Assembly (NCBI RefSeq): GCF_030160295.1
Contig: NZ_BSOB01000003.1
Coordinates: 53,981 to 117,980, forward strand
DNA length: 64,000 nt
Source of the DNA: Dyella acidisoli
GTDB lineage: Bacteria > Pseudomonadota > Gammaproteobacteria > Xanthomonadales > Rhodanobacteraceae
Direction of reading: 5' to 3'
Within the stretch, counting starts at the first letter, position 1; each line of letters begins with the position of its first letter. The position numbers and the translations under genes were made by a program. Positions 46,353-56,206 of the stretch are shown here, one piece after another. The notes beneath the pieces are model-generated. The model did no database searches and had not been told where the DNA came from. It saw only the letters and a list, made by a program, of their open reading frames with translations.

Positions 46353-48005
46353 TCACTGATACGTCGCCAACTTCACATGCAATACCTGCGGCCTATCAGT
46401 GAAGTTCAACCCATAATCCGTCTGATCCCCATTCCACAACCGCATGAAATTCCAGCGACCCTGTTGGTCGTAGCGTCCCTCTTCCACCCGTTCAAGCAGG
46501 AAGTGCTCGTGTTCCTTGCCTTTGCCAGGCATGAAGTCGACACGTGCGAAGTAGCCCGTGACGAGGTATTCGTTTTTGCCAAGCTGTGCGATCAACACGC
46601 CACCCTTGGGCGGTGTATTGCCAGGTGGCGGCGTGCCTGTACCGAACGACGGCAGACCATAAGAAATCGTGGCGCGCCAATCGCCAAGATCCAGCACCTG
46701 ACTATGCGCATGCTCAGGTTCGGAAGCGCCCCATACCTTGCCGGCAAAGCCCAACGTTGCAATCAGTTCACCCATCGGACGCAACAGGCGATTGTTCATC
46801 GCGAACGGCTCGAATGCGTCCGCATCCGTGTTCTTCGAACCGAGTGGCCAGTTGGAATAGCCGGTGTAGTCGATGCCGAACGGCACAAAACCCAAACCTT
46901 GCTTGCCCAGGGTGGCGAAGATGTAGCGTGCGTAAGCCTGGTCGTTGCCGGTCTCGGTGACGATCAGCGGGTTGTCGGGCCGCGCATAGCGGTCAAGCAC
47001 CGCCGTGTAGTAGTCGTAGTCGCGGTGATAGATATCTGGTCCTTGCACCTCCAAAGCTGGCGCAGCAACTTTCCAGATGAACATCACGTTGTCAGTGGGA
47101 CCGCCAGTCGGATAGCTACCCGGCGGACCAGGATGCAACGGATCGCGCAGCGCTGCGTTTGCGTACATCGGCAGCGGATACACCGCCTTGCCCGCCGCAG
47201 CGACTTCGCCGATGAAATGGGAGACCTCCCACGCATGGAAATATTCGGCCGCGTCCTTGCCGAATACCTGAATCCACGTGCCGGCTTTCTTATTGACCGC
47301 CTTCACCAGTGCGGCGGGCACCTGCCCTGCGAACGCTTGATTGGCGGCCTGCGAATAATCGCGATCCGTACCGTACGTACCGGATTCGTTCTCCACCTGC
47401 ACCATGATCGTGGTGTGTTGCGCGCCGTCAACTTGGCGCAGATGCGTCATGAACTGCACGAAGGCCTTGCGATCCGCCTCCAGCGTGGCGGCATTGAGCG
47501 GCGAGAGCGAATCCAGCCATTTGCCGTCACGCGTTACCACACGTGGAAAACGCTTGTTGTCCAGCTTCACCCAGGAAGGCGCGTAGTTCGGACCGGTGTT
47601 CTTCCAGGTACCAAACCACAGCAGCACCAGACGCACCTTGTGCTCGCGCGCCTGGCTAAGCAGCGTATCGAGAAAAGTAAAATCGAAATGACCTTCGGAG
47701 GGCTCGATCTGCTCCCAGGCGATCGGCACCATCACCGTGTTGGCTTCGACATGTTCGATCGCTGGCCATACCTGATCCAGCATGGCTGGCCAGTTACTGG
47801 AATTGTTGACCTGTGCGCCGAGCAACAGGAACGGCTTGCCGTCGACCAGGAAAACATGCCGCCCATCCTTGGTGACAATGCGCGGCATGTCGCTCGGTGC
47901 TTCTGCACCGGATGATGGCATCGACAAGCCGATGGCGAACAAGACGGCGAGGAACAGCCAGAGGGACATGACTCGACGGCGTAGTGTAGTTTGCGGCTGC
48001 CTCAT
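46353..48005 (-). CDS. Exported GH35 beta-galactosidase with DUF5597-like tail
   Basis: A 550-residue enzyme from ATG 48005 with AGGAG upstream. After an N-terminal signal-anchor-like segment ([20 protein letters not shown]) come [40 protein letters not shown], the acid Glu in [13 protein letters not shown] and the nucleophile Glu in [10 protein letters not shown]. The C-terminal ~150 residues resemble DUF5597, found on this GH35 subgroup. It removes galactose from xyloglucan side chains in characterised Xanthomonas/Cellvibrio relatives. It lies between GH74 and GH3 on the same strand. Confidence 0.92.
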   Translation of the reverse strand: MRQPQTTLRRRVMSLWLFLAVLFAIGLSMPSSGAEAPSDMPRIVTKDGRHVFLVDGKPFLLLGAQVNNSSNWPAMLDQVWPAIEHVEANTVMVPIAWEQIEPSEGHFDFTFLDTLLSQAREHKVRLVLLWFGTWKNTGPNYAPSWVKLDNKRFPRVVTRDGKWLDSLSPLNAATLEADRKAFVQFMTHLRQVDGAQHTTIMVQVENESGTYGTDRDYSQAANQAFAGQVPAALVKAVNKKAGTWIQVFGKDAAEYFHAWEVSHFIGEVAAAGKAVYPLPMYANAALRDPLHPGPPGSYPTGGPTDNVMFIWKVAAPALEVQGPDIYHRDYDYYTAVLDRYARPDNPLIVTETGNDQAYARYIFATLGKQGLGFVPFGIDYTGYSNWPLGSKNTDADAFEPFAMNNRLLRPMGELIATLGFAGKVWGASEPEHAHSQVLDLGDWRATISYGLPSFGTGTPPPGNTPPKGGVLIAQLGKNEYLVTGYFARVDFMPGKGKEHEHFLLERVEEGRYDQQGRWNFMRLWNGDQTDYGLNFTDRPQVLHVKLATYQ

Positions 48006-48069
48006 CAAATCACTCCTACTGCGTTTGCGCACACGTTTTTATTTTGCGAGATATGTCCATCTAATTGGA

Positions 48070-48149
48070 CGTCATTCCCGCGAAAGCGGGAATCCATCTT
48101 CACCCTCTGCATCAGAGCAACATGGGTTCCCGCTTTCGCGGGAATGACG
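48070..48149. repeat. Paired CGTCATTCCCGC palindrome element (copy 7)
   Basis: It lies between the GH74 and GH35 genes; facing units at 48070-48097 and 48121-48149. Confidence 0.9.
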
Positions 48150-48185
48150 TCCAGGAACAACCACGCATCTGGCAAATAACATCCT

Positions 48186-50408
48186 TCATGGCCTCTTCTT
48201 CTCCACCGGATCGCCATAGAACACACCGCGTCCGCTCGTCGCAAAATACACACGCCCGAACACGCGCGGATCGCCGGTAACGAGTCGCTGGCCACCATAA
48301 CGATGCGCATCATCATCGATACGCAGCCAATGCGCGCCATCATCGGTCGATCGATAAAGTCCATAGACACCGGCATATTCACCGGCCGCAAATACGGTGG
48401 GCAACGAACTGCCTGGTGCCGATTTGCCGAAACCGAAATCGCGGGTGTTGGCGAGTTGACCCATTTGTGTCAAAGCACTGCCGTCATCGTGCACACGCAA
48501 CAGGCCCAGGCCAAGGCCGCTTACGTACACCACGCCAGCGGCGTCGGGCCCAGCGCGCATCTGCATGATGCTTCCGTGCTTCAACCGTTCGCCCAGCGCA
48601 CCTGTGATGGGTCGGAAGTGCTCTCCACCATCGCGGCTCACGAAGACTTGGCGCGCAAGGCTGTCGTAAGCGTAAAAGCGCTTCGGATCAATGCGATCGC
48701 TGAGTACGTGCGCGCGTGGCGACAGCCCTTGCACGGGAATCCAGTGTTTGCCGAAATCGCGCGTAAGAGATGCGTTCGGCGCGTCACGCGGAAACCAAAG
48801 CACGGCCGAACCATCCGCCGCCACTGCGATACTGCCAGCGCCCTGCCCTGCTTGCGCCGGCTCGCTGGCAAATGTGTGCCAATGCGCACCACCATCCTTC
48901 GAGTAAGCCACACGAGTGGCCTGACCAAACGGTTTGCGTAGAAAGCCGCTGCGTACGATCAGCGATGGGTCGTTCTGCGCAAAGTCGATGCTTTCGCTAT
49001 TCGCATAGCGCGGCGGCGTGGCAAATTGCAGCGGCGCCACGTCCAGATCATCGTGCTTGTAGCCGTCCAGATCGCCAAGGGCACTTAGCAAATGCGCGCC
49101 TTGTGGTGGACTGATCAGATCCAACGCCACGGTTTCTTCCAGGCCGCGATCCTGAAATTGCCAATGCACGGCGCCACCATGATCGGCATGACGCATGTCG
49201 GTGGACATCCAAACGCCATAGCCGGTGACGAACCACACACGATCTGCGTCATGTGGATCGATGGCGATCGAGGCGAGCCAGTGCGGCGTGTGCTCGCGCG
49301 CCCAGACCGGATCGCTGTAGTCGAACTGCGAGCGTGCAAAAATTTCCTGCCAGTGGCGACCCCCATCGGTGCTGCGAAACAGCTCGTCCTTAGGTATGTA
49401 ATGCGCAAAGGTGGCGGTCATCACCACATTCGGGTCGCGAGGATCGACCACCACTGCGCCCCAACCATAACCACTCGGCGTTCCGGTAATGTGCGGTAAT
49501 GGCGTGATATCCGTCCAGCGTTGTGTCGCAGGCTCGTATTTCCACACGGCTCCGTCGTTCATGCGGTCGGGACCGGGCTCATCGCCATAACTCAGGTAAT
49601 ACGCGCCGTCACCCGCACGCACCATGTGATTGGGTCGCAAGCCGGTGGGCTGCCCTGATACGGGATTCCAGGTGCGTCCGCCGTCAATGGAACAAAACAG
49701 GCTGGCTTCCTTGGTGGATACACCGGCATAGAGCGTGCTGGAAGGTTTGCCAGGCGAACCGCTGGTCGGATCAAACACGACGAACACGATGCCAATTGCC
49801 TGCTGCCGCCAACCCTTTGCACTGGCCGACGGAGACGTGGCAACTGCGGGAAAGCTGTCGACGCGTGTCCAATGCGCGCCGTAATCACCGCTACGCCACA
49901 GACCTGCGTCACGCGAACCAAGAAATAGAATGCGGCCATCGTTAGGATCGACCGCGAGTCGCTCGCCGTCGCCGCGTCCCAATTCATTGCCCCCCATCTT
50001 GAACGGCAAGTCTGCACGCTGGAAATGCGCACCGCGATCGGTCGAACGCAGCACGGCCGCGTTACCTACGCGAGGATCGTTGTAAGTGCCGGAGAGTAGA
50101 TAGAGACGATGGGAATCCCGTGGATCAACAGCAAGACTGTCGATGCCGAGCAGATTGTTGTCTGCTGCGCTCACCCAATCGGTGAGCGCAGTCCAGCGCA
50201 TGGATGATTGATCCCAGCGATATGCACCGCCGACATCGGTACGTGCGTAGAGCAATTCCGGCGCGGATGGGTGATAGACAAGTCCGCTGACGAAACCGCC
50301 GCCGCCGATGCGGACGCTGGTGAAATGGTAGGGAGCGGTTGGTTCGCTGGCGTGAAGGTGGAGCGCGAAGAGCAGCGAGCCGACAGCGATGCAAATTGAC
50401 TTGATCAT
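48186..50408 (-). CDS. Secreted GH74 xyloglucanase
   Basis: A 740-residue enzyme from ATG 50408 with a Sec signal peptide (MIKSICIAVGSLLFALHLHA). It is built of two seven-bladed propellers with many BNR-type repeats (STDGGRHWQEI, SKDGGAHWHTF, SRDGGEHFRPI). The likely catalytic acids are Asp in LLYARTDVGGAYRWD and in LLSALGDLDGYKHDDLD, matching the GH74 pair. GH74 enzymes cut the xyloglucan backbone into oligosaccharides, the first step before uptake by the adjacent TonB receptor. Length fits a bare GH74 without carbohydrate-binding modules. Confidence 0.95.
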   Translation of the reverse strand: MIKSICIAVGSLLFALHLHASEPTAPYHFTSVRIGGGGFVSGLVYHPSAPELLYARTDVGGAYRWDQSSMRWTALTDWVSAADNNLLGIDSLAVDPRDSHRLYLLSGTYNDPRVGNAAVLRSTDRGAHFQRADLPFKMGGNELGRGDGERLAVDPNDGRILFLGSRDAGLWRSGDYGAHWTRVDSFPAVATSPSASAKGWRQQAIGIVFVVFDPTSGSPGKPSSTLYAGVSTKEASLFCSIDGGRTWNPVSGQPTGLRPNHMVRAGDGAYYLSYGDEPGPDRMNDGAVWKYEPATQRWTDITPLPHITGTPSGYGWGAVVVDPRDPNVVMTATFAHYIPKDELFRSTDGGRHWQEIFARSQFDYSDPVWAREHTPHWLASIAIDPHDADRVWFVTGYGVWMSTDMRHADHGGAVHWQFQDRGLEETVALDLISPPQGAHLLSALGDLDGYKHDDLDVAPLQFATPPRYANSESIDFAQNDPSLIVRSGFLRKPFGQATRVAYSKDGGAHWHTFASEPAQAGQGAGSIAVAADGSAVLWFPRDAPNASLTRDFGKHWIPVQGLSPRAHVLSDRIDPKRFYAYDSLARQVFVSRDGGEHFRPITGALGERLKHGSIMQMRAGPDAAGVVYVSGLGLGLLRVHDDGSALTQMGQLANTRDFGFGKSAPGSSLPTVFAAGEYAGVYGLYRSTDDGAHWLRIDDDAHRYGGQRLVTGDPRVFGRVYFATSGRGVFYGDPVEKKRP

Positions 50409-50604
50409 CCCAGCAAAGCCTGTGCTTGCCACATTGCTATTCCGGTCACACCCGAATAGCAACGTGAGGGTTCGTCGTGAAGTTGGCCAATGATCCCAAC
50501 TTCAGATCGGGTGAGTGGCAGGCTCCTCTCCCCGCTGGGAAAGGGAGAAGGAGCCAAAGCGAGTCCCTCCCTCTTCCCGAGAGAGGGAACTACGCCCCGC
50601 CACA

Positions 50605-53595
50605 TCAGAAGGTCGCCCGGAGCACCAACTCGTAACGGCGATCGGCGGTGAACCAGCTGCGCTGATATTCACGGTAGTCAACGATCCCGTTGCCGTAGCT
50701 GGTCGGGCCCATCCACACGCGCGTCGTAGCGTTGGTGAGGTTGTTCGCTTGCAGCCCCACCTGCACGTTCGAGTTGATCTTGTAGAACACCGAAGCGTCG
50801 AGCTGGCCGTACTGGCCAGACCAAGTCGGCAGATGCGTGCTGGCATCGCTGGTGGTGAGCAGATAACGCGAGCGCCAGTTCCATGCCAAGCGCGCCGACC
50901 ACGGACCGCGCTCGTACATGCCGGTGAAGTTGTAGCTGCGCTTGGATAGGCCCACCAGCGGCAAGGCCACACCGGTCACCACCGCATTGGTGTACGGGGT
51001 GGTGGCGCTGTTCACGCCGCCAGTGCTGCTAACGAAAGTGGCATTGGCCTGCACGCCAAAACCCTTCATCCAGCCGGGGAGGAAATCGAAAAACTGGTTG
51101 TAGCCCACTTCAGCGCCGCGGATCAGGCCGCGCCCGATGTTGTAGGGACGCGTGATATCGAACACCTGGCCGTTATAGGTTTCAGGCTTCGTTTCCTGGG
51201 CGATGTAGTTGTTGATGTCCTTGTAGAACGCCGTGCCGTACAGCAGACCGGTGGGCGCGAAGTACCACTCCAGTGCGGTATCGAACTGGGTGGCGCGCAT
51301 CGGCTTGAGGTCAGGATTGCCAGCCAGACCGTTCCACTGCACCACTTGGGTGTTGTTCGAATTGAGCGTGTAGCCCAACTGCACGAAGGACTGCATCTGG
51401 CTGAAGTCCGGACGCGTCACCGCCTTCGATGCAGCGATACGCCATTGCAGATCATCGGTCAGCTTGAAGCGCAAGTTCAGGCTAGGCAGCGCGTCCTGAT
51501 AGTGGTTGCGAGCGCTCAGCGGAGTGTAGCCACCGTTCCAAATCGCCTTCTCAGCAGCCGACACGCCCGTGCTGCTGAGGTTGATATCCTGCACGACACC
51601 GGTGGTATCCACGTCGGTGCGGACCAAGCGCACGCCGATGTTGCCGTCGAACGGAATACCTAGCGCCGTCTCGTTGCCGAAGTACAACACGCCATACGCG
51701 GCCTTAGTCTTCTCGCCCTGATTATTGAGGTCAGCCGGTGTGATCTGCACCGGGCTCCAACCCCAGGACACACCGAGCGGGTGCAGGTAGCTGTAGGCCG
51801 AAGAATAGTTCTCCACCAGCGAAGCGCTGGGAAAGTACAGCGGGGTCGGAATCTTTACGCTGCCGCGGAAGAAATTCGAGAACGAATACAGCGTCGCGTT
51901 AGTCGGATAGTAGCTGACGCTAGCCACGGTGCTTGGCGTATTCACCGAAGCCCAGCTGTCGGTGATCACGCCCCAGTTGTAACCGGTGCTGACGTTGTCT
52001 TCAGTGCGGTCGGTGGCGCGTACGCCAACCTTGAAATACTTCAGCCAGTTGCTGTCATCGAAGTCGTATTCCAGATCCAGACGAGCGGCGCGTTCCATGC
52101 CGACTTCGTTCTCGCGGTGATCCATGGCCGCGGACCAGAAATAGTTGGCCGGGTTGGAGGTGTAACTGGAAGGATTGACCGTCACAGAAGGCATGCCGCC
52201 ACTTCCGTTGACGTTCAAATCCAAGCCTGGCAGATAGGTCGCCTGGAAAACGGTGAAGTCCAATTCATTGCTGGTGGATTTCACGAACTGCACGTCACCA
52301 CTCAACATCATGTGGTCGTTGAGGTTGTACTTGAAGGCGGTGGACCAGTCGTTGGTGGTGGTGGTCTGTGTCTGGTAGCGCGTATCCGTGTCGAAACGCA
52401 CGCCACCGTTGCTCAGGTTGTTGCTCCAAGCACTGGAAGTCAGCGCGCCGCTCTGGAACACGCCCTGGTCGTTGTAATTAAAGGTGGTGCCGCTGGCGGG
52501 ATCGATAGAGCCGGTGGTGTCACTGAAGATCGCACCGTGCTCGAGCCAGCTCATGTCGTAGCGGGAATGGATGAACTGGGTAGAGAACTCCAGATCATTG
52601 GTCGGGCGCCACTGCAAGGCGGCGGCGATACCGATGCGGCGGCGCTGAAAGTCCAACGTGCGCCAGTCTGCACCGCCCGGTACGTACACCGTGTTGAAGC
52701 CGCTGCCGGCCGTCGCCGCCGAATCGGTGCGCATCGAATAGGGTTCAACCTGGATGCCGTCGGTACGCGTGGCCAGCTCGGAGTAGGAGACATCGAGCAG
52801 CGCGCCGAATTCACCAAGACTCTCCGTCTTCCAGCGATTGCTGTAGAGGAACGAGGCCGAGGGCTTGCTCTTCTTCGACAGATCGCCTTCGTTGACACCG
52901 GTTGAAAAACCAACCACTTGGCCCGGCGAATCGAACGGCATGCGCGTGCGCAGGTTCACCGTGCCGCCGATGCCGCCTTCGATCAGCTCCGCATTCGGGT
53001 TCTTGTATACGTCCACGCCGGCCATCAGTTCGGCCGGCACGTCCTCGAAACTTAGCGCACGACCACTGTTGGAGGAGAAACTGTCGCGACCGTTGAGCAA
53101 GGACTTCACCTGGGAAAGGCCACGAATGGACACACCGCTGCCTTCGGCAGACGGATGATCCGGATCGTTGGGCGAGATGAAGTGATCAATGGTCACGCCG
53201 CTGATACGCTGCAGCGTTTCGGTCACGCTGCGATCGGGCAAGGCGTTGATGTCCACCGCGGTGACCGAATCCACGATTTGGTCGGCGTTCTGCTTCAGAT
53301 CCTGCGCAGACTGCACGCTGGCGCGGATGCCGGTGACAGTAACGGTTGCCAGTTCTTTCGCATCCTTTTTCTTCTTCGCCGTAGCGTCCGGCTGACCGCT
53401 CGCCGTGTTCGGCTGCGCAACCGTGCTGCCCGTGCCGGAAGCGGTTGCCGCATCCTGAGCATGCACGTCGACAGCACCGTACGTGAAGGCCAATCCCATC
53501 GCCACTGCTACGGCCAGCTTGGCGCTGACGACAGACTTGGAACGCACTGAACGTACAACGCCGTGCATTTCGGATGCTTGCACTTTCCCGATCAT
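50605..53595 (-). CDS. TonB-dependent receptor for xyloglucan oligosaccharides
   Basis: A 996-residue outer-membrane receptor from ATG 53595, with GGGGAG 10 bases upstream. A signal peptide (VVSAKLAVAVAMGLAFTYGA, cut near VHA) is followed by a Thr/Ala/Lys linker and a TonB-box-like VTVTGIRASV. The plug starts DINALPDRSVTETLQRISGV, the signature of the large Xanthomonas/Caulobacter receptor family, and contains GSGVSIRGLSQVKSLLNGRD. The barrel ends RRYELVLRATF. It imports oligosaccharides with TonB-ExbBD energy; the substrate is inferred from the downstream GH74, GH35 and GH3 genes. It is the first gene of that run. Confidence 0.94.
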   Translation of the reverse strand: MIGKVQASEMHGVVRSVRSKSVVSAKLAVAVAMGLAFTYGAVDVHAQDAATASGTGSTVAQPNTASGQPDATAKKKKDAKELATVTVTGIRASVQSAQDLKQNADQIVDSVTAVDINALPDRSVTETLQRISGVTIDHFISPNDPDHPSAEGSGVSIRGLSQVKSLLNGRDSFSSNSGRALSFEDVPAELMAGVDVYKNPNAELIEGGIGGTVNLRTRMPFDSPGQVVGFSTGVNEGDLSKKSKPSASFLYSNRWKTESLGEFGALLDVSYSELATRTDGIQVEPYSMRTDSAATAGSGFNTVYVPGGADWRTLDFQRRRIGIAAALQWRPTNDLEFSTQFIHSRYDMSWLEHGAIFSDTTGSIDPASGTTFNYNDQGVFQSGALTSSAWSNNLSNGGVRFDTDTRYQTQTTTTNDWSTAFKYNLNDHMMLSGDVQFVKSTSNELDFTVFQATYLPGLDLNVNGSGGMPSVTVNPSSYTSNPANYFWSAAMDHRENEVGMERAARLDLEYDFDDSNWLKYFKVGVRATDRTEDNVSTGYNWGVITDSWASVNTPSTVASVSYYPTNATLYSFSNFFRGSVKIPTPLYFPSASLVENYSSAYSYLHPLGVSWGWSPVQITPADLNNQGEKTKAAYGVLYFGNETALGIPFDGNIGVRLVRTDVDTTGVVQDINLSSTGVSAAEKAIWNGGYTPLSARNHYQDALPSLNLRFKLTDDLQWRIAASKAVTRPDFSQMQSFVQLGYTLNSNNTQVVQWNGLAGNPDLKPMRATQFDTALEWYFAPTGLLYGTAFYKDINNYIAQETKPETYNGQVFDITRPYNIGRGLIRGAEVGYNQFFDFLPGWMKGFGVQANATFVSSTGGVNSATTPYTNAVVTGVALPLVGLSKRSYNFTGMYERGPWSARLAWNWRSRYLLTTSDASTHLPTWSGQYGQLDASVFYKINSNVQVGLQANNLTNATTRVWMGPTSYGNGIVDYREYQRSWFTADRRYELVLRATF

Positions 53596-53978
53596 GAGCA
53601 ATGTTCTCCCCGCAGTTACCCGTGCCGGCAGGACCACGCCTGTCAGCTGTTCTTGTCATTTCGGGCCACCGGCCCGACTGGTGCATCTCCGGCAGACTCC
53701 CCTATTTCGTTATCTGCCACTTCACAGATGCTTGATGTGGATGCTGCGGCTTAGTCTTTTGTCGGGCAATTACGAAATTGATGGTAGGAGATAATGTTTC
53801 TTCATTTGCGGTTGCCACATTGCATCGATCTAAATGCTTATTGAGGCTGATTTTTTGGGGCACGCCAGAGGAAACCACCGCGCAAGGTGAGTGACATTCG
53901 TAGGCTGGGTTAGCGCAGCGTAACCCAGCACATTCGCGCAGTATTGTTGGGTGACGCTGCGGTAACCCGACCTGCGAA
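53596..53978. other. Upstream region of the TonB receptor
   Basis: No gene is supported here. AT-rich sequence at 53755-53850 should hold the receptor promoter. GTAGGCTGGGTTAGCGCAGC at 53900-53919, followed by GTAACCCAGC, is a GTAGG-family palindrome. Confidence 0.5.
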
Positions 53979-54481
53979 CTGATTAGCGTCTCGCCTCAGC
54001 TTGGCCTGTCGTGGTGTTGGGGGATTGCCTGCGGCGCTTTCGGACCCTAAAGGGCCCGAGTCACTTTTCTTTGCTGGCCCAAAGAAAAGTAACCCAAAGA
54101 AATGGCCTAAAAGGCTCACAGCATGGGTAAGGGAAAAGCCTGAACGCCTATGGCTAGATCGAAGGTTGCTCGCCCATGGTTCTACACCGCCGCTATACCG
54201 CGAGGCGGCGAGGCACTGAGGGCTTAAAGCGCGCCTGCCCAGAAACTGAGCTTTGCCGAGGTCTGCCCGATCTGCTTTAAGTCCTCAGGGCCTCGACGCC
54301 TCGCGGCATAGCGGCGCAGTGGAAGCTTGGCCCGTCAACGATCAAGGCATGGCGTCATCGTTCAAGCTTGTAACTGGCACACGCCATGAGCTCTTCAGGC
54401 CATTTCTTTGGGTTACTTTTCTTTGGGCCAGCAAAGAAAAGTGACTCGGGCCCTTTAGGGTCCGAAAGCGCCGCAGGCAAT
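53979..54481. repeat. Large palindromic element with 83-bp perfect inverted arms
   Basis: The arms at 54024-54106 and 54399-54481 are perfect inverted copies (83 bp). Each contains TTTCTTTGCTGGCCCAAAG, GGTTACTTTTCTTTGGGC or their complements. Inside, a second imperfect inverted pair (about 54190-54231 and 54272-54318, core GCGAGGCGGCGAGGC) surrounds a short centre. Nothing inside resembles a transposase. The left flank, starting CTGATTAGCGTCTCGCCTCA, recurs at 63890 in the same orientation. Confidence 0.92.
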
Positions 54482-54489
54482 GCCACAAC

Positions 54490-55005
54490 AAACGAAATGC
54501 AACATCACCGTCAAGATGATCATCACCAATCAGCAAGATGATCGAGTTCACACGCGCAGGAAAAACGCGCTCGCAAGCAAGTCATGCGCACCGCAGACAC
54601 ATCCCCGCAATCAAGCGCGCAACGTCATCACGACAACAAAACACTCGCAACAACGTCGCCATACACGCCACGCACACATCACTGCACACACATCAACATT
54701 CATGAACACAACATGCATTGCACGTTAAAGATCCACATCACACACACACTTCGTCCGTCACGATCAAAGAGCAAAAACACAAAGCACAACGCGCCAAACC
54801 ATTCACATCACAATCACCTTCAAATGAATTTTCGCTATCACAATCTTGAATGAAATTTTGCGATACGAAGCACGTTTCTTAACGCCGCATACACCACGCA
54901 AACCATAGGATCGCTCACCAAGCACTAGCAACAAGTTGCGCAGTAATCGCGAGGGAAGCAGGGGCCGTCGCGCTACATGTGAAAGTCGTGTAGTCGGGAG
55001 AGTCC
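54490..55005 (+). promoter_or_regulatory. C/A-rich, G-poor leader before the polysaccharide genes
   Basis: No gene is supported in this stretch. Its plus strand is unusually poor in G: by hand count 54601-54840 holds about 84 C and 27 G. It is full of CACA, ATCA and CAAC runs, then turns AT-rich at 54820-54860. If transcribed rightward it would be a long unstructured C-rich RNA, the type of sequence Rho uses for loading. The first gene starts at 55006. No ops-type element was found. Confidence 0.55.
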
Positions 55006-56163
55006 ATGCAGTACCGGATGCTAATTTCGTGTGTCATCGCCGTATTGTCTTCTGCAGCCGCCATGATTCTGCTGTACCACCACGCAGAATCGATCGGACT
55101 CGTTGATCGACCTGACGAACGTAAGCGGCACGTTGGCAACATTCCTCTTATCGGTGGCCTTTCTGCATTCTTCGGGGTCATCGTCAGCGTGTGTTTCGAA
55201 GGGCAGACCCTTCTATTCACCAATGCACTGCTTGGCACAGGTGCCGTACTTGCACTGACAGGTGCGATGGATGATCGTTTCGACCTCAGCGTACGCACTC
55301 GCCTGCTCATACAGACAGGTGCAGTGCTCACCATGGTCTACTGCACAGGCGTATACGTGCATACGCTTGGGCGTCTGTTCGGCCAGGACCTTGAACTAGG
55401 TATTGCCGGCATTCCGTTGACGCTGGTTGCCGTGGTCGGTCTGCTCAATGCCTTCAACATGATGGATGGCATCGACGGCCTGGCTGGCATGCTCACTTTG
55501 GTGAGCATTGGCGCCATCAACGTATTCCAGGGTTTTTCGCAATGGCATAGCTGCATTCTTCTACTGCTGCTTGCCGCCGCTTTGATCCCTGATCTCGCTG
55601 CCAACCTGGAATTCGTCGGCCGCAAAGTCTTTCTTGGCGACGCCGGCAGCGTGATGATCGGCTACTTCCTCGCGTGGACGCTGATTCAACTCAGCCAACC
55701 GCCCCACCCACATCTATCTACGGTAGACGTGTTGTGGTGTGTCGCGCTGCCCGTGCTGGATACGCTGGCGGTGATGGTACGCCGCATGAGCGAAGGCAAA
55801 TCGCCGTTCAAGCCTGATCGTGGACATATCCATCACATCCTGCTGAGCGCCGGTTTCAATGCGCATACCACGCTGGTGTTGTTGGTGGGCCTGGCCATGG
55901 CATTGGTCTTCATGGGCACGCTGACACGCAACCTGGCGCCAGGCAGCAACTTGCTCACGTTCGGCGCACTCACCCTCATCTACGTTGCGTTGACCGGACG
56001 CGTCTATCGCGCACAGCAGGCACGCAAGCTGGCCGACGCCATCGAACAACCACTGGCACAAACACTGCCGCTGGTCGCGCAGCTTCATCTGTCCGCGTTG
56101 ACCAGTTATCAGGACGACGACGACGAAGCCGAGCAGGAGACCGCGGAATCATCCGAGCAATGA
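55006..56163 (+). CDS. Polyprenyl-phosphate sugar-1-phosphate transferase, WecA-like (MraY/WecA family)
   Basis: A 385-residue membrane enzyme with about 11 helices. Motifs of the MraY/WecA family are visible: GLVDRPDERKRHVGNIPLIG, ALTGAMDDRFDLSVRTR, LLNAFNMMDGIDGLAG, FLGDAGSVMIGYFLAW and GHIHHILLSAG; the HIHH motif favours the WecA branch. It would start polysaccharide repeat-unit synthesis on undecaprenyl phosphate at the inner membrane, probably with GlcNAc-1-P or a related sugar. The C-terminal tail is very acidic (DDDDEAEQETAESSEQ). First gene of the glycan cluster. Confidence 0.92.
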   Translation: MQYRMLISCVIAVLSSAAAMILLYHHAESIGLVDRPDERKRHVGNIPLIGGLSAFFGVIVSVCFEGQTLLFTNALLGTGAVLALTGAMDDRFDLSVRTRLLIQTGAVLTMVYCTGVYVHTLGRLFGQDLELGIAGIPLTLVAVVGLLNAFNMMDGIDGLAGMLTLVSIGAINVFQGFSQWHSCILLLLLAAALIPDLAANLEFVGRKVFLGDAGSVMIGYFLAWTLIQLSQPPHPHLSTVDVLWCVALPVLDTLAVMVRRMSEGKSPFKPDRGHIHHILLSAGFNAHTTLVLLVGLAMALVFMGTLTRNLAPGSNLLTFGALTLIYVALTGRVYRAQQARKLADAIEQPLAQTLPLVAQLHLSALTSYQDDDDEAEQETAESSEQ

Positions 56164-56206
56164 CGACTCCCCAAGACCATCACGATGATCGAGCTAAAAA
56201 CAGGAC

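Noticed and set aside
46377..47915. 512-codon plus-strand ORF
   Set aside because: Antisense to the GH35 gene, whose catalytic motifs are clear.
26296..48149. Recurring CGTCATTCCCGCGAAAGCGG units as a possible CRISPR array
   Set aside because: Copies are palindromic, kilobases apart and not regularly spaced; no cas genes are present.
54490..54853. Small ORFs in the C-rich leader (82 and 89 codons)
   Set aside because: Their products are His/Thr/Asn-rich strings forced by the CA-rich sequence, without ribosome sites or coding periodicity.
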